From the NCBI GenBank assembly GCA_027924585.1, contig BSBM01000442.1:1054001-1118000 (forward strand): a stretch of DNA of 64,000 bases, read 5' to 3'. The notes under the pieces are model-generated. The model was not told the DNA's origin. It saw only the letters and a program-made list of their open reading frames with translations, and did not search any database. The stretch comes from Larix kaempferi. Its lineage: Eukaryota > Streptophyta > Pinopsida > Pinales > Pinaceae. This document shows positions 11,340-24,535 of the stretch, one piece after another. Numbering within the stretch: position 1 is the stretch's first letter; each line of letters opens with the position of its first letter. A program made the position numbers and the translations under genes.

Positions 11340-12211
11340 TGCTTTGATCCAAAATATTGCTAGCAAAATTCACTATTTAAAATTTATCCTATACAATATT
11401 ATGTTGTTTTCCCTCAATTTGACCTTCATTCCATTAGAATAGCATCGGGTTAATTAATTAATAGTTTTTATTTGCAATTCTAATTGGATATTTTGTTACA
11501 TGCCACATTGTAAATTTCTCATGCATTGAGCTTACCTTCCTATTAAAGGTCTTTCATTTGCTCACCTTTTACCTCTATGAAAAATGGGTGGGGTACTAAA
11601 ATTGAGCTTTCGAATATGGATGGGTTTGAAAATTGATTTGATCAAAATTGCACAAAATTTTGAGATTCATTTAAGAAGAATTTTCAATTGTCATTTTTTA
11701 ATTAACTCTACTAATGCAATACTCCTAAATGTAGCATAGTTATCTATTTTGCATATTCAAACCTTGATTTTTCATTGATTATTATAGGAAACACCTTGCA
11801 TATCTATGTGTCACTTAATGTGATCATCATAACATCGAATTTCAGCCACTTAAATTTATTTTCAATTCTATTTGAGCTTAAAATCTATATTTGGGCTATT
11901 TTGGCTTCCAGCTTAGCCACTTTGTTTTCATGTTATTATTTTCACTTGTATTTGAGTTGAAAATCTATATTTGAGTTATTTTGGCTCCCACATTTTTTGG
12001 GGTCTATGGAAGGATACAAGTTCTCTTTATCCTTTTTTATAAATGTCTTAATTACATCATCATTGATAACTTTGCATCTTCTCTTAATAGATATGTTTTT
12101 GTATAAGTCTTTGTCTAACAATTTGGATTTGTGATTGAAATCCCAATTGGATGTTTGAGTGCCCTTGACCCTTTTTCATTGATGTTTTAAGTGCCCTTGA
12201 TACCACACACA
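11340..12211. other. Intergenic, nothing recognised
   Basis: AT-rich sequence with no supported gene. A 61-codon frame at 11775-11960 is hydrophobic only because of its base composition. Confidence 0.4.
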
Positions 12212-12250
12212 CACACACACCCTTGATACACACACACACACACACACACA
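12212..12250 (+). repeat. Interrupted (CA)n microsatellite
   Basis: Two CA runs are separated by CCCTTGATA, itself a copy of the flanking CCCTTGATAC, suggesting a small duplication of the locus edge. Confidence 0.9.
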
Positions 12251-13679
12251 TTGTGGGCCTCTTTCTACTATTATTTTCATATTTAATAAGTATTTGATGT
12301 TAATGTCAAATCTTACACTTTTGAGACAAATGTTATCATAGTCTCAATTTTGTGTAAAATTGGCTAAAGGGTTTCCCAACTTTAAATTATATGGAAAATT
12401 ATGTCCATGTTTTTCAATATTGTATCTCCACATTCGACCTTAAAGTTGGGATTACAATTTTCTTAGAGTTTCACACATTTGTTAGCTGCAAATTATTCTA
12501 GATGTCAAAAGGAAGCTCAAGCAATAAGATTTATAGAATCTTTGTAATTATATTTTGGGTTGGGAGGAATTTACATTATATTTTGCACTTATATTAAGAA
12601 CGATACATATGGTTTAAATCTAACATGCCATTTTTTCAACATGAAGCTTTTACATGGTAAATTAATTATGAATCATATTGTGGACTTTAACAAATTGTAA
12701 CTTTAATTAAGTTAGGAAAAATTTGAATACATATTCTGAAATAAATGGTCGAGGAAAACAAAAAACAAGGACAAACTAAAAGAAAATCAGTAAATATGAC
12801 AAACAAATGGAAAAGTAAATATGTTAAATATATTTTAGTGAATTTCCTCCTTTCTAGTGAAAATTTAACATTAATGGATAAAATCCAAGAATTAATTTCC
12901 TCTTCACTTCTACCATCTTTGCATGTGGAAGGCATGCAAATATTGAGGATGACCAGCAATATGATTTCAAACAAATACTTATGAAAAAAGTGACAGAAAA
13001 AATTGTGCACCTGTTAAACTTCCAAAAGAACTCATCCATTACTTATGAAAAAAAGAGAAAACCAAGTATCCCAATTGTAAGGAATTGGATTAGAGTAAAT
13101 TGAAAAATGTTGATTTGACACATTTGACTCATTGAAAAACTGAGTGGATCCATCCTAACAATTAAAAGTCAAAATATTGGATTTATAAGTCCATAGGTAG
13201 AATGCAAGGTATAAATGATCAAGATACATTGTTATTCTAATAAATTCTTCAAGATCAAATCTCACCAGCAAATCTTCATGCAGCTTGAATAATTCAACTT
13301 GTAGTTCTTGCAAGTCAGAACACCTTGGAGCAGCAAAACATAAACAAAACATAATGTTTAGTAATTCATCCATTATGTAAGCCATTACCCTAATTCATCA
13401 AATAATGTTTAGTAAATTTCATCTTGACATTAGCAAATGATAATGCAAAGGACATTAGTAAATTTTTGGAGTTGACTATTCTACTTATATCTACCAAAAG
13501 TTCAAACATGTAAAATTTGGTAAATGAGTGTCATATGAAATGCCTATCTCGAGGTCTATGCCAAAGTATGTTACTGGACACTAACACCTGAAAGTATGAA
13601 AGAAAATATAGTACTTACAATTTATGCGTGAGATATAAAAAAAAAATTAAATATCATGTCTTCATAGAAATGTACCTAT
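12251..13679. other. Intergenic; short frames only
   Basis: Several 60-107-codon frames occur on both strands (for example minus 12687-13010 and minus 13155-13385). None shows a family signature or good splice context. Some could be outlying exons of the minus-strand transposase relic that starts at about 13680, but I cannot show this. Confidence 0.4.
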
Positions 13680-13681
13680 CA

Positions 13682-16470
13682 GGGCAGGCTACTTGGATGG
13701 CCTTGCATTTCCCTTTGGCTTTGGCTTGTTTCCATGGTTGTGGATTGTTGCGTCGCTGCAAACAACAACATAACACGATAAAGAACAATGATGATTAAGT
13801 ACACTAATCCAAAACCATTACACTAATAAAGCTATGAAACTAACCTGGATCCCTAGGTAATGCATTATTTGATCGAGGACATCCCCGCTTGTTGAGGTAT
13901 CGAAACTCAAATGGTTTATATTCAGATGCATGGACATTCAAATCAATTTCCAAACCACTTTTTTGTTTGCTTCTTCTTTTCTTTTTTGTGGGGATAAGGA
14001 AACTCTTCTTCCTCTTCAAAGATGAATCAAGAGCACCCAAACCAGGTGTGAAGTCAAAATCATCATCCAAAAAATTGTCAAGCAAACCATTTCTTGCTCA
14101 AAGTAGTAGGGGGGTTGTTTTGAAGAAACTGCAGTTTCCTAAACATCTCCTCTCTAGCCATATCAAGTGCCTCGACATCTGCATCAACAATATCATTGGG
14201 AATAAGAGTCATTGCGGCATTCTCTTCATGGTTATGGGGCTCTATCGTTATTTTCGGAGGGTCATTGAATGTGTTAGCTACTGCATCTTGACCAAGCAAT
14301 GACTCTGAATTTCCTGAGTGGAAATATAACTAGTTGATCTTTATAGCATGCTTGCAAATGTTTCCACGAGTAGACCATGGACATTCACATGCTATAAGAT
14401 TCATGCGATACCACGTGACAAGGTATCTCTTATCACGATCTGTTTGACTTCTCACCTAGTAAGCATGGGTTGTACTCTCATGAGGACAACAATCACTATC
14501 TAGAATTCTACTTGCTTTTTCCACTGATTATTCAAACCGTTTCTCTTTCTTGTAGTTGTTTAGATATCCTTCTTTTTTCAAAATCTCCTTGAAATGATAA
14601 CAAGGTTCAACACTTGTTAGGAGAACATACAACAACCAGTCCATTCTACGAGCACATTTTTTCCTTCGATCAGATAAAATTTTTGTCTTCAAATAGCAAT
14701 GGTATGACTCAACCGCATTATTGGTTTCTTGATTTGCATGAGGAAACTCTCGACAACCTTTCACTCACATCCCTGGGGGCAAAGAACCAGGTTAGTCCAA
14801 GTATATAATTTTTATGAAATGCAAAAACGAAAACACTATTAAGAGTTTGTGTCCTTACGAATCTTATCATCAACAGGGCCAGTTCTTGTGGAAATAGTCT
14901 AAGAACTTCTATTCATTTGCAAATTTGTTGAAAAATTTATTGATTGCATCGTCCACTTCAACATTGAGAGTGTCTTTCATGATGCAACCTAAGGCACTAA
15001 ACATCTCATTCACTTTTATAGTATTTGTGGCTATTCGATTCACATTTTTTAACCACGCCCTCCGAACATGCCAAATACACAATATCACAACACACCCTGT
15101 GATCCTCTTGCCATAATAAATGCACTTTGGTGTGACATTCTTATAATAAACGCAAGTTTCATTAAAACATAACAAAAATAAGTTACCTCAATGCATTGAT
15201 TTCAGCCAATGCATCATTAACCATGAAGGCATTGACTTTCCAATCAGGATGGATTTGGCGACACCTGTGCATGAGTTGCTCCAACCATAGTGCAATATCT
15301 TCTGATGTGTTTCGTGATGCTACCACCCATGCAACTGGAACCCCACTTTGTTGTTCATCAAATGCCACCAGTGTATACAGTTGGTACTGTCATATTCAAA
15401 GAACTGTTACATGTAAAGTAAAAAATAAGTACTAAATCATATTGAACATATACAACTTATAAAGGTATACTAAATAAAAAATTGACATCCAACTTACCCC
15501 ATACTTATTAGTACTGAATGTAGAATCCATAGCTATTAAGCTATTATGGGATAGCTTCACCATTGTGTCTAACATCCACTTTGTCTAAATTCCCATTATA
15601 AAAGGGACCTCTACACCATTGGGATTTTGGTAAAAGAAAAAAAATCTTCACAATGCTTCTGATACCAAAGGTTTACACTCATTTCATCATTTTGGTGGAG
15701 TTGATAATTTCCCTTTGACAACCAATTGTATATGTTTACAATATCTTTCCTGGATAGGAAGAAATCCCTATCCCGAGTTGTCGCATCCATGTCAACATGT
15801 ATTTGGATGTGGATTTTATAAATTGTATCAATGGGCACTCCTAGAGAGAAGCAACTCTCTACATAGGCAACAATGTCCCTTGAAAGCCTTGGCCTATGCA
15901 AGGTCCTCACATCACCTGAAGTGTCATGTTGGCCATGACAAGGCCATCCTTCCCCATACTCATGCTCATACATGTTTTAAGTCAATATTGCTATATCAGG
16001 ATTATCAACCATTACCTTCACAATGAAATGGCATTGGCAACCCCTCTTTTGCACAAATGTGGTCCTTCGTTTAGAGGACTGCTCAACTCTTTTTTCCTCT
16101 GGGCCAAATGAACAATGATAACTACACCAAAAATTTGGAGATGTTAGTACATATGAGTGGCAAATGCAATTTCAATGCAAATATATACATAATGCACTTT
16201 TGAAATTCTTACAGTTCATATCCCAAAGCAACGCTGGCCCTTTTCGCTGGTTTCTTGTTTTGTCTTCGTACAAAAGTACATGGAGCACCAGGGTTGCTTC
16301 CTCTCCCCTTTGATAAAGTACAGAACTCTATGTGGAGGAACTAAAGCCACGCGATCAGTGCTCATATTTTCTCGATGAATTTCAAACCAAACTAAGTCTT
16401 TACTAGAAAACATGATCATGTCTTGAACCTCAAGATCCATGATCATCTCCCATTTGTATCGTTTGGCCAT
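13682..16470 (-). pseudogene. MULE-type transposase with SWIM zinc finger, multi-exon, decayed
   Basis: Read from 16470 leftward: an N-terminal region (MAKRYKWEMIMDLEVQDM); a Cys/His-containing segment near 15.9-16.1 kb (KRGCQCHFIVKV, then MYEHEYGEGWPCHG); the MULE core with DSTFSTNKYG at a GTAAGT donor near 15.5 kb; VAFDEQQSGVPVAWVVASRN and FMVNDALAEINAL at 15.2-15.4 kb; CIWHVRRAWLKN near 15.07 kb; NNAVESYHCYLK near 14.7 kb; and a SWIM finger ACECPWSTRGNICKHA near 14.37 kb. The Asp, Asp and Glu in the DST, NDA and VES motifs are candidates for the DDE triad. The last exon follows an acceptor near 13757 and ends at TGA about 13682. Stops (15585, 14909, 14456 TAG; 15977 TAA) and frameshifts near 15.64 and 14.08 kb show decay. 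It may be a transposase or a domesticated MULE-derived gene. Confidence 0.85.
14345..14395 (-). other. SWIM zinc-finger coding segment
   Basis: Minus strand encodes CECPWSTRGNICKH, the CxC...CxH pattern of SWIM domains found C-terminal to MULE transposase cores. All four zinc ligands are intact although the gene around it is broken. Confidence 0.85.
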
Positions 16471-17221
16471 TTTTTACCGGTGCCTACAAAATCTTCCCAT
16501 GTGTGAAAGTTATTACTCTTTGAAGTTTACAAATGTAAAATTTTTCAACAAAGAAAAATATTGGAAGCTCAATTATTCTCAAACATAACCATTACTAAAA
16601 ATAAACCATTGGATTCTTTTGCTGTGAATTGTTGAAAATAATTTTGATTTGTGCAAACATTTCCTGTCTTTTTATTTTCAACATGAAATAATCCCACAAA
16701 ATATTGATCATGTTTAGCATGAAAAAACTGTTAACTGCTCAATTTCTCATACCTGGAAGCATACAACTATCAACCCACCTTATTGTTTAAGGATATTTGC
16801 AATGCATCGACATAGCAAGGAATAAATTAAAATTTAGTTTTGCTCTATTGTTCTAGGCACCTCCAGTAAATTGTAATATGGGAAAGGCCAATGCTGGGGT
16901 TCTTTATCCCCGTGCCTTTTTGTACATCACTACATAGTTATTCCACTTTCATCAATGTCAAACTACTTTGAATATTCCCTCACACTCCATTCATATATTA
17001 TCCGACCTCCCAAAATAATAAAATATAACACATTCAATATTCTTGGTGTTGAAGACGATTGAAATTGCCACAAAGTTCCTCTAGTTAAGAGCATCCTAAT
17101 CAAAACCTACACACTCATGGATACCAGTGCCCCTCTTATTGTCGCCTTACAACCATCTTAGAGCTTTCAGCTCCATGCATTCACTCATGTCTTCTCTATG
17201 TAAGTTGACTCTCATTTATAT
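16471..17221. other. Intergenic, nothing recognised
   Basis: No supported gene or repeat; presumably the promoter side of the minus-strand transposase relic. Confidence 0.4.
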
Positions 17222-17548
17222 TTGTTACTCTTACCACACCTATTTCCACGCCTATTTGCAAAGGGAACATAACATAAAAACAATGAGAAAGCCAAAGTTT
17301 CCCAAAGAAGTAGTGATAAAAATTTCAACAATCATTGCAAGTTCACTAAGCATTTGATTCAGAAGTGTTAGAAACTTTAGCTTGAGGCTCATCCCTAAAA
17401 TAATAAGGCCTAAGAAAAAAAAGAATGAAAAGCCAAGATCAAAAGGAGTGAAACAAATGCACCAGTAGACAAAAGCACAACAACAAAAGAAGTTGTGACA
17501 AAGCTTTCCTAAAAGGAACCTAGAAGAGCAGAGGCATCTATAAAGCCT
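17222..17548 (-). repeat. Right copy of the ~325-bp inverted duplicate
   Basis: Reverse-complement partner of 8962-9289. Both copies carry the same block structure, ending in GGCGTGGAAATAGGTGTGGT on the partner strand. The frames seen in either copy are interrupted and no family is recognisable. Confidence 0.8.
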
Positions 17549-18066
17549 CAACTTTATAGACGAGCATGAAAAAGCAGAAAAATTAGTTTGGATAACTATG
17601 GAATGTTCAACAGTAGTTCCATATGACTGGTCACCATGGTTCTACCTGTTTATGGAGCAATTGTATTTAAGATTTTGAGATTTGAGATTTTGATTCATAT
17701 GGATTAATTTATATGTCTTGTGATCACGAAATTTATGGTAGGCAGAGTATGAAACGATTATAACCAACAAATTCCTACCAAAAAATCGATCTCTCTCATG
17801 TTGTGCAACCATTTGTGCAACCATCACTCTGTAACGCACTATACTGATTGTACAATGACCTAAATTTTTGAGAGAAAGCGAAGCCATGCGAGAGAATGAG
17901 AATCAGTTGTGTTTTGGGGGCTAAGCCTGGAAGATATTTGCTACAACATTTGTATGAAGCATTTATTATACTCTTAATATTTATAATAATATATATATCT
18001 TAATATTTATAATAATATATCTATCATGCCTTGTCTGCACTCTTAAAATTAACATGGTATAAGAGA
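17549..18066 (+). other. Intergenic; possible copia LTR end with degraded primer-binding site
   Basis: At 18051-18066 the sequence AACATGGTATAAGAGA resembles a copia LTR end (CA) followed by an initiator-Met-tRNA primer-binding site (TGGTATCAGAGC) with changes. Upstream at 17970-18022 an AT-rich ~31-bp unit is duplicated. No LTR start or partner LTR was found, so this is weak. Confidence 0.2.
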
Positions 18067-20455
18067 AGTAACCGAAATTGTTCAAAGTGGAAAGAAGATT
18101 GGTACAATGACATTCGTCTCACACATTAATGGTTGGAAACTTGAGGACTTTCAACTTAAAGGCTAGAAATTCAATAAATCAAAGTTTATATTTTTTAAAA
18201 TTATACGAAGGTAAAAAGAGTTTAAACACGGGGGGTCACTTAGTGAACTTGTCACATAGCACGAACGTTCATGGGATGTTAAAGAATATCCCTAATTTTA
18301 CTACATATTGGAAAATGCCTCCTAAAATTGTATTGTTGAACCCCCCTCCCAATATACCTTTCCAATTAAGAAAACCCCTAGTTTCACCAGATATTGTAAG
18401 TATCCATTTTTATCAACCCATTTTTAATAGACCCTTTATATCATATTATCAATTTGTAACAAACAGGAGGAGCTTAACGCATCTTAGTATAAACAACCAT
18501 GATGCTAAATAAAATAATAGTATAAGGAATAGAGGCTACTAAAGGATGTATCTACTTCTTGTAGGAACACATCACTTGGGTTATGTATGAATACACAAGT
18601 AGAAATTTGTTGCTCCTTTGTATTGAAGTTGTTGCTCTTATGTAGAAATTTAAGTTGTCTTCTTACTCCAATTCTAGGTTCTAAACTTTATATACATTCA
18701 ACTTAACCTTTAATTGCAATATTTGATGTTACATTTATCATATTTCGTAATATAATTAATTTTATGTTTACATTTAGAGTGAATTCATAGGATTTCATTG
18801 AATGCTATGAATTTTCATGCATGTTAAGTTGAAATTTTTCCAAATTAATTGAGTCTAAATTACCATGTACACTTACAACTAATTTATTCAATGTGTACAA
18901 ATGTTTTTTGCTTTAGTTATAAGTAATTATGATAATGTTGGCTCAAAAGTGGGAAGGTGCTATCCTTGGCATCTAAAAATGGAGACTCAAAAGTGATAAT
19001 TTACTAAGTTTAAATATCTAAACCCTATTCCAATTGATACAAATAGATTCAAATAGTGGAATAAAAAATATATATACATTAATTATTATTAGAAAATATT
19101 TAAATTGTAAAAAAATTATATTATAAATTAAAATAGAATAAATATATATTAATTATATTTAAAAATAGTTCTACAACTTATGTTAATTTTTTTAAACTTA
19201 AATAATTATATATTAACTTGTTAATGATTATTTTGATTATTAATAGATTAAATTGATCCTTAGAAAGGCAAAAATTGATATGATTCTTTACCAACAAAGT
19301 CCTAAAAATGCAAGACTTAAACTTATTATGTACAAAGTTATCAATATGGTAAAAGTAATTTGTAGAGAGGTAAAAGCAGAACTACAATTCCTAAAAATTC
19401 AAGTCTTAATGGTTTATGGTTTATGGTTTATGGAAAAATTTATAATTTTGTCTTAATGAGATAAATAGGGATCTCTATTTTAATTTCAACATAGTAATTT
19501 TATTTTTATTTTAAATTTATGCAAAAAATAATAATGAAGATCATTAACCTAACTTATAAACATATCACAACAACTTAATTGTATACTTCTTATATAAAAT
19601 AATTTGCATATTATTTAGAAATTTACTTTTAAAATATTTTTTATTTTGTTTTAAATTTATTAAAACTAATTTTAAATTGATTAAAAAAATTCAAATAATG
19701 AAAATATGAAAATAAATAATTTTATTTAATAATTTGCTTGTTTATCAAATTGAGAATATTTCTTTATAATAGTATGATGTCAATGCTATGATGTGATCAA
19801 TGAAGAAATCATAAGCATTAGGCCTTTTTGAGGCATCTAGGACCATGAACAATACCTTAAAGCAGCACATATGACAACCCAAATGTTTAGGAATATATTC
19901 TAGTGTACAGGTAAACATAATGATATGTGGTTGTTATTCAGACGTATTGCTTTATGGAAAGGAAAGCATGTTCTAACTAAAGTGGAAATGTCTAAATAGA
20001 AAGCATAATAAATTTAGAAAAGATGTGCATCTAACAATATCGTGGAATAGTATAATATAAATTTAAGATAGAAATGAGGAATCCATACTTAAAAATAACA
20101 TTATAAAATATGATAAAAGAGTCAAACATATCAATAAATGTCTCTATATATGAAGGTGAAATTGTTAAAGAATTGGAAAATTAATTTAATTTAATTTTAA
20201 TTAGTGTGTATTTATCTACAAAATAAATATTAAAAAAAGTGAATATAAAAAGTATAAAAATATATATTTTATTTTTTAAGATATTTAATGAAAAATTAAT
20301 AAATCTAATAAAATTTTAATGTTCACAAGAATATACCCATTATATACACTGCTTCTATTTTTACATCATTGAAATAATTTTTTATAATATCATATTTGCA
20401 AATTTAAAAATAATAACCAATTTTCTATCATTCTGGAATCCATATACCATTATGC
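18067..20455. other. AT-rich intergenic DNA
   Basis: A 127-codon plus-strand frame at 18129-18512 matches no family I know. From 18.9 kb on, the sequence is extremely A+T-rich and has no coding appearance. A short (GGTTTAT) repeat lies at 19411-19433. Confidence 0.4.
19411..19433 (+). repeat. (GGTTTAT)n, about three copies
   Basis: Perfect heptamer repeat, telomere-like in length but not the plant TTTAGGG sequence. Confidence 0.85.
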
Positions 20456-20565
20456 TAAATTCACATAGAAATGGCATATTCCATTTTACATGCCATTTTC
20501 ATAATTTTTAAATTCACATGGAAATAGCATATTCCATTTTGTATGCCATTTTCATAATTTTTTAT
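20456..20565 (+). repeat. ~54-bp tandem duplication
   Basis: AAATTCACATRGAAATRGCA, ATTCCATTTT and ATGCCATTTTCATAATTTTT occur twice in order with a few substitutions. Confidence 0.8.
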
Positions 20566-21044
20566 TGCCATATCTTTTTGGCATTTTATCTCATCATAAT
20601 TTTTTATTACCTAACTGTAGAATATGTGGGTTGAAGGGCATATCCTTGTTTTTAATTGCAAATCAATTAGTGTTTTTCAAAATAGTAAAATATTTTAAGT
20701 TATTTTTTTCAAAATTTTATTATGATTTAAATATTTTGTATATTAAAATTATGTTTTTAAAAGTTTTAATCCTTTTTTAAACTTTATCACTAAATTAAAA
20801 TATTTGATCAAATTTTAAAAGTAGAAAGTCATCAATGAAATATTACCAAGTTACAACATATAAAAGAAAATTGCAAAAATGCATGAATTAAACCTTTTTA
20901 GTGTAGCAGTGAAAATGTTGTCTTGAGTTGGAAGCACAAGTGTGGGAATCTGTAGCTAAGTTAAATGAAACACATTAATAAGATCATAATTTAAATTATG
21001 AAAATTATTAATGTTAACAAATGCCTCACATCTGTTCATGCTTT
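20566..21044. other. AT-rich intergenic DNA
   Basis: Nothing recognisable. Confidence 0.4.
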
Positions 21045-21240
21045 CTATAAATAATTATATAACTAATGACAACAGATGGTCCATTGTGATATGATTTTGA
21101 AGATGATATATATAATCATTAGAATTTATAGCCAATTTTTATTAATAACTATAAATAATTATATAACTAATGACAACAGATTATCTCATTGTGATATGAT
21201 TTTGAAGATGATATATATAATCATGAGAATTTATAACCAA
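21045..21240 (+). repeat. 104-bp tandem duplication
   Basis: CTATAAATAATTATATAACT starts at 21045 and 21149; both copies continue through GTGATATGATTTTGAAGATG to AGAATTTATARCCAAT. Confidence 0.85.
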
Positions 21241-22920
21241 TAATAAGAAGAGTAGATACAGATATAAGACCTCACATAGATTTCTTTTTACAATGATAAT
21301 TTTTTTTATTATACTATTTTTAATGCAATTTCCCTTTTTGCAAGGAAGCATAAAATAAAGAAAACATTCATTGAAAAAATTAGAAAATAAAATAAAGAAA
21401 ATGATTACTAAAGAAAATAAGACATAAACATAGAATGATTTTTACACATTTTAATATTAGGTTCACCTCTTAAGCTGATATATCTATTATTATCATAATT
21501 TTATGACATTGATGTCTGAATTCACGTCCATCATTCTTCCTTCTAGAATATATGTCGTCCACACAGTGTTATAGGCTCGTAATTCTTTACGAGTAATTAA
21601 ACTTATTTTTACGGTATAGTTATCTTTTTATATTATTCAACGTAGTAGTGCATTTGATTAATGTTTACAATGATATCACAACATATTTTACAATGAAAGA
21701 TGCTTGTAGTTTTACACCAATATTCCTTCCCTTTACAAGATATCGAAGTGACCTATCCAACCTATCGTTTGTGTAGATCAAATGTAGTCTGCAAGTATAC
21801 GTTTGTGCTATAGTCAATAATGACCGTCAATAGGTTCAGTGGAAACATGCCTGTGGTCGCGAGCTAAGTTGGCCGAAAACAATAGAATCGTAGGACAAAC
21901 AATAGAAACGGAGAAATGAACACAAACCTGCCTTGACACATCCAGTGAGTTTTTGCATTCAAATGGGAGTTGGACTTAATAGGAATAAAAATATGGCAAC
22001 AATTCTTACAATGATATCACACCATGTTTCACAATGAAAGCTGCTTCAATAGAAAAAGGTTTTGATGAATTTTGGATTACAGCAATTACCAGATAATACA
22101 ACAATTTATACCAAAAAAATATACTCACTTGCCTACTTAAATAGGAACATGGAATAACAAGTAACACGGTATGAAAAAGGCACGCCCTAAGAAGCTATTA
22201 ATCACCGATAAATGGGAAATAAGGAATCTCTTCAACTCTGTATTTTAGAGAATAGGGCCTCGTTCTAACTTTATTTAAACTTTATTATTTTTAACCGAGA
22301 GCAACAAATTACCATCGCCATTAATGGTAAACACATGTTTGTGTGCATGTTAACACATACTTGGATGAAGAGTCACATTGGAAAAGGTTTTGATATTTGG
22401 GGTGGTTGAGTGCATGTAAACACGTCATGATGAACATGAGAGCTTTTTATGAAGGGTTTTCTAACAGAGAATATGTTCCCAAATAACATTGTAAAGGGTA
22501 CATTGCAGAAAATGTTCCCAGACAGCATTGCAAAGGGTACACTGCAGAGGGTCATTCTCTCGTTGGGCATTCTTTCCTCAGGGATTCCTTGACAAGTGAG
22601 TTTGTGCAGGTTTAACATTACTGGATGATATACCTATTATTTAGAGGAAGAAAATGCAAAACAAGGAGGACCTACACTGCACGAGATTAATGGTAAGGCT
22701 CTTTCTGCTAGTTTTGCTCAAACCCTGAAGCTGTTAAATTTATCATTCCATTGTATGCAAAGGCAATAGAAAGATGAAGAGACATCTAGCTGGCCATGAA
22801 GGTTGGTGTGCATGATTCCTCTCTCTTCTCAATTGATGGCATCTTTTGAAAACCTTGATTGCTTTGCATTCCACGACACAACCCTTTATTTAAAATTGTC
22901 ATAAATTTACTTGTTTTGCA
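21241..22920. other. Intergenic with short direct repeats
   Basis: A ~40-bp element (ACAATGATATCACAMCATRT then TTCACAATGAAAG) occurs near 21666 and again near 22009. A ~35-bp unit (AAAGGGTACAYTGCAGA core) is duplicated at 22479-22550. Around 22.77 kb the plus strand reads KMKRHLAGHEG, which resembles the end of a BED-type zinc finger of plant hAT-related proteins, but the fragment is too short to call. Confidence 0.35.
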
Positions 22921-23126
22921 GCTATGTTCTTCAAAAAGACGGGAAGGGGGATTTTGATATTCCAGACCAGGCGTTCAAATCACTGAAATCATGTATACTA
23001 TGGTTGCCTTTGTTGTTCAAATCACTGAAATCACTTATACTACAGTTTCCTTTGTTGTTCTATGGTATGAATGGAGTTGATAGTCCAGTTCGGTCCACCT
23101 TAGAGAAGCTCATATGCAGTTGGAGG
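22921..23126 (+). other. Candidate internal exon, unknown family
   Basis: The segment follows an acceptor-like TTGTTTTGCAG and is open up to a donor-like AGG|GTAATT. It encodes about 68 residues including YVLQKDGKGDFDIPDQAF and GVDSPVRSTLEKLICSWR. A 14-15 residue internal duplication (FKSLKS...LLF) comes from a local tandem DNA repeat. I do not recognise the protein. Just downstream (~23240-23305) is another open piece, EEANEKVVEFFREATRLWNR, that ends in a stop. Confidence 0.25.
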
Positions 23127-23792
23127 GTAATTATATAATAGAAATTTCATTTGTATAAATGTTATTGCACTTGTCTTTCGTGCAAGTTGTCTTCAAACTT
23201 AAATGTTAGATTAGATGTAATCCATGTCCGTAGAAGAGGCCAATGAAAAGGTTGTTGAATTTTTTAGAGAAGCTACAAGGTTATGGAATAGGGATGGCTG
23301 GGAGAGGGATTGAATGTCAAGAATCACTTCTTGATTCTTCATAATAAAAGAAATACTACAAAGCAAGCAACCTATAATCTATTTGCATCATGTGATATTG
23401 ACAACCTTTATTTCACCTACAACAAACATGTATGCAAAGAAACCAAGCATGTAACAAAGAAACCAAGAGAACCTACAGAGTTTGCTAATGAAATTCAATA
23501 CCAGGATCACACTAGTTTATCCACTCAAATTTTAGCAGGGTCAAAGCGAGAACATACCTGAAGGATGTTAATGAGATGATCGTATAAGTAGTTGTGGAAT
23601 TGTAGTGCTAGGAAACCATACAACTATCCTCTGGAATTCTTGGACTTTGCTGTGCCTGAACTAGAAACAAATGTGAATTGGAAAAGGAGGCAGAGGTATG
23701 CACGCAAATATTTTTTGAACCCTTACCACATCGGCTCTCCCAAGAGTTGAGATGAGAATGCACAACCTCAACAATGTCGACAGGCCATACCA
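23127..23792. other. Intergenic, nothing firm
   Basis: Contains the short open piece near 23240-23305 noted above and an 83-codon frame at 23310-23561 without family resemblance. Confidence 0.35.
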
Positions 23793-23875
23793 AAAAGATA
23801 TTCTGTAGATCTGAATTGGTAAAAGATATTCTGTAGATCTGAATTGGTAAAAGATATTCTGCAGATCTGCATTGA
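23793..23875 (+). repeat. 28-bp tandem repeat, three copies
   Basis: AAAAGATATTCTGTAGATCT plus GAATTGGT at 23793, 23821 and 23849 (last copy diverged). It creates a repetitive frame on the minus strand. Confidence 0.9.
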
Positions 23876-23889
23876 ACGGCTGCAAGCAA

Positions 23890-24290
23890 GTTCATTGATG
23901 GTGCATAAGTGAAATCTCTGGCACAAAGAACTCGGCATTGAAAGAGGTGTATTGAAAGAAGTGCACAAAGATAGAGGATCAATGGCCAAAATGGACTAGA
24001 TGATCATCTAACTCAATCAAAGGGCTCAAAATGCACAATAAGCCCCAAAAAATACATACCATTCTTCAAATAGAAAACACGCCTTCATTGAAGGCGCAGA
24101 AATGAAATCTCTGGCACAACGCTCTCAACATTGAAAGAAGTAAGTGCACATTGAAAGAAGTGCACAAAGATAGGATATCAACGGCCAGAATCGCCCAAAT
24201 AGTCGTCTAACTCAATCGAAGGGCTAAAAATGCACAATAATCCCAAAAACATTCATTGCATTCTTCGAATACAAAACACCTTATAGCGTA
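23890..24290 (+). repeat. ~195-bp tandem duplication
   Basis: GAAATCTCTGGCACAA at 23911 and 24104, AAGTGCACAAAGATAG, CTAACTCAATCRAAGGGCT, and ATTCTTCRAATA at 24061 and 24260 occur in the same order in both halves. Confidence 0.8.
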
Positions 24291-24535
24291 AAGATATGTG
24301 ACTTATTATTAGCCTTACTGCCTAAATATGCATGACATATTATTCACATGAGTATAAAGTCAGTTTGACTTTTAGAGTTGGAAATCAATATATGAATTTG
24401 TGGTTGTCAAATTGATGGATTACATTTATTATAGGTTTATCTTTATCAACTTTAGTCAAACTTCACTAAAAAGGGTGTGACAGAATTTCAATTTCACTAA
24501 AACTATGATGAAGTTTTAAAAAACATGTCTTATAT

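Noticed and set aside
11056-11363. Repetitive frames on both strands
   Set aside because: Result of an 84-bp tandem repeat whose length is divisible by three.
18129-18512. 127-codon hypothetical protein
   Set aside because: Low-complexity AT-driven composition and no recognisable motif.
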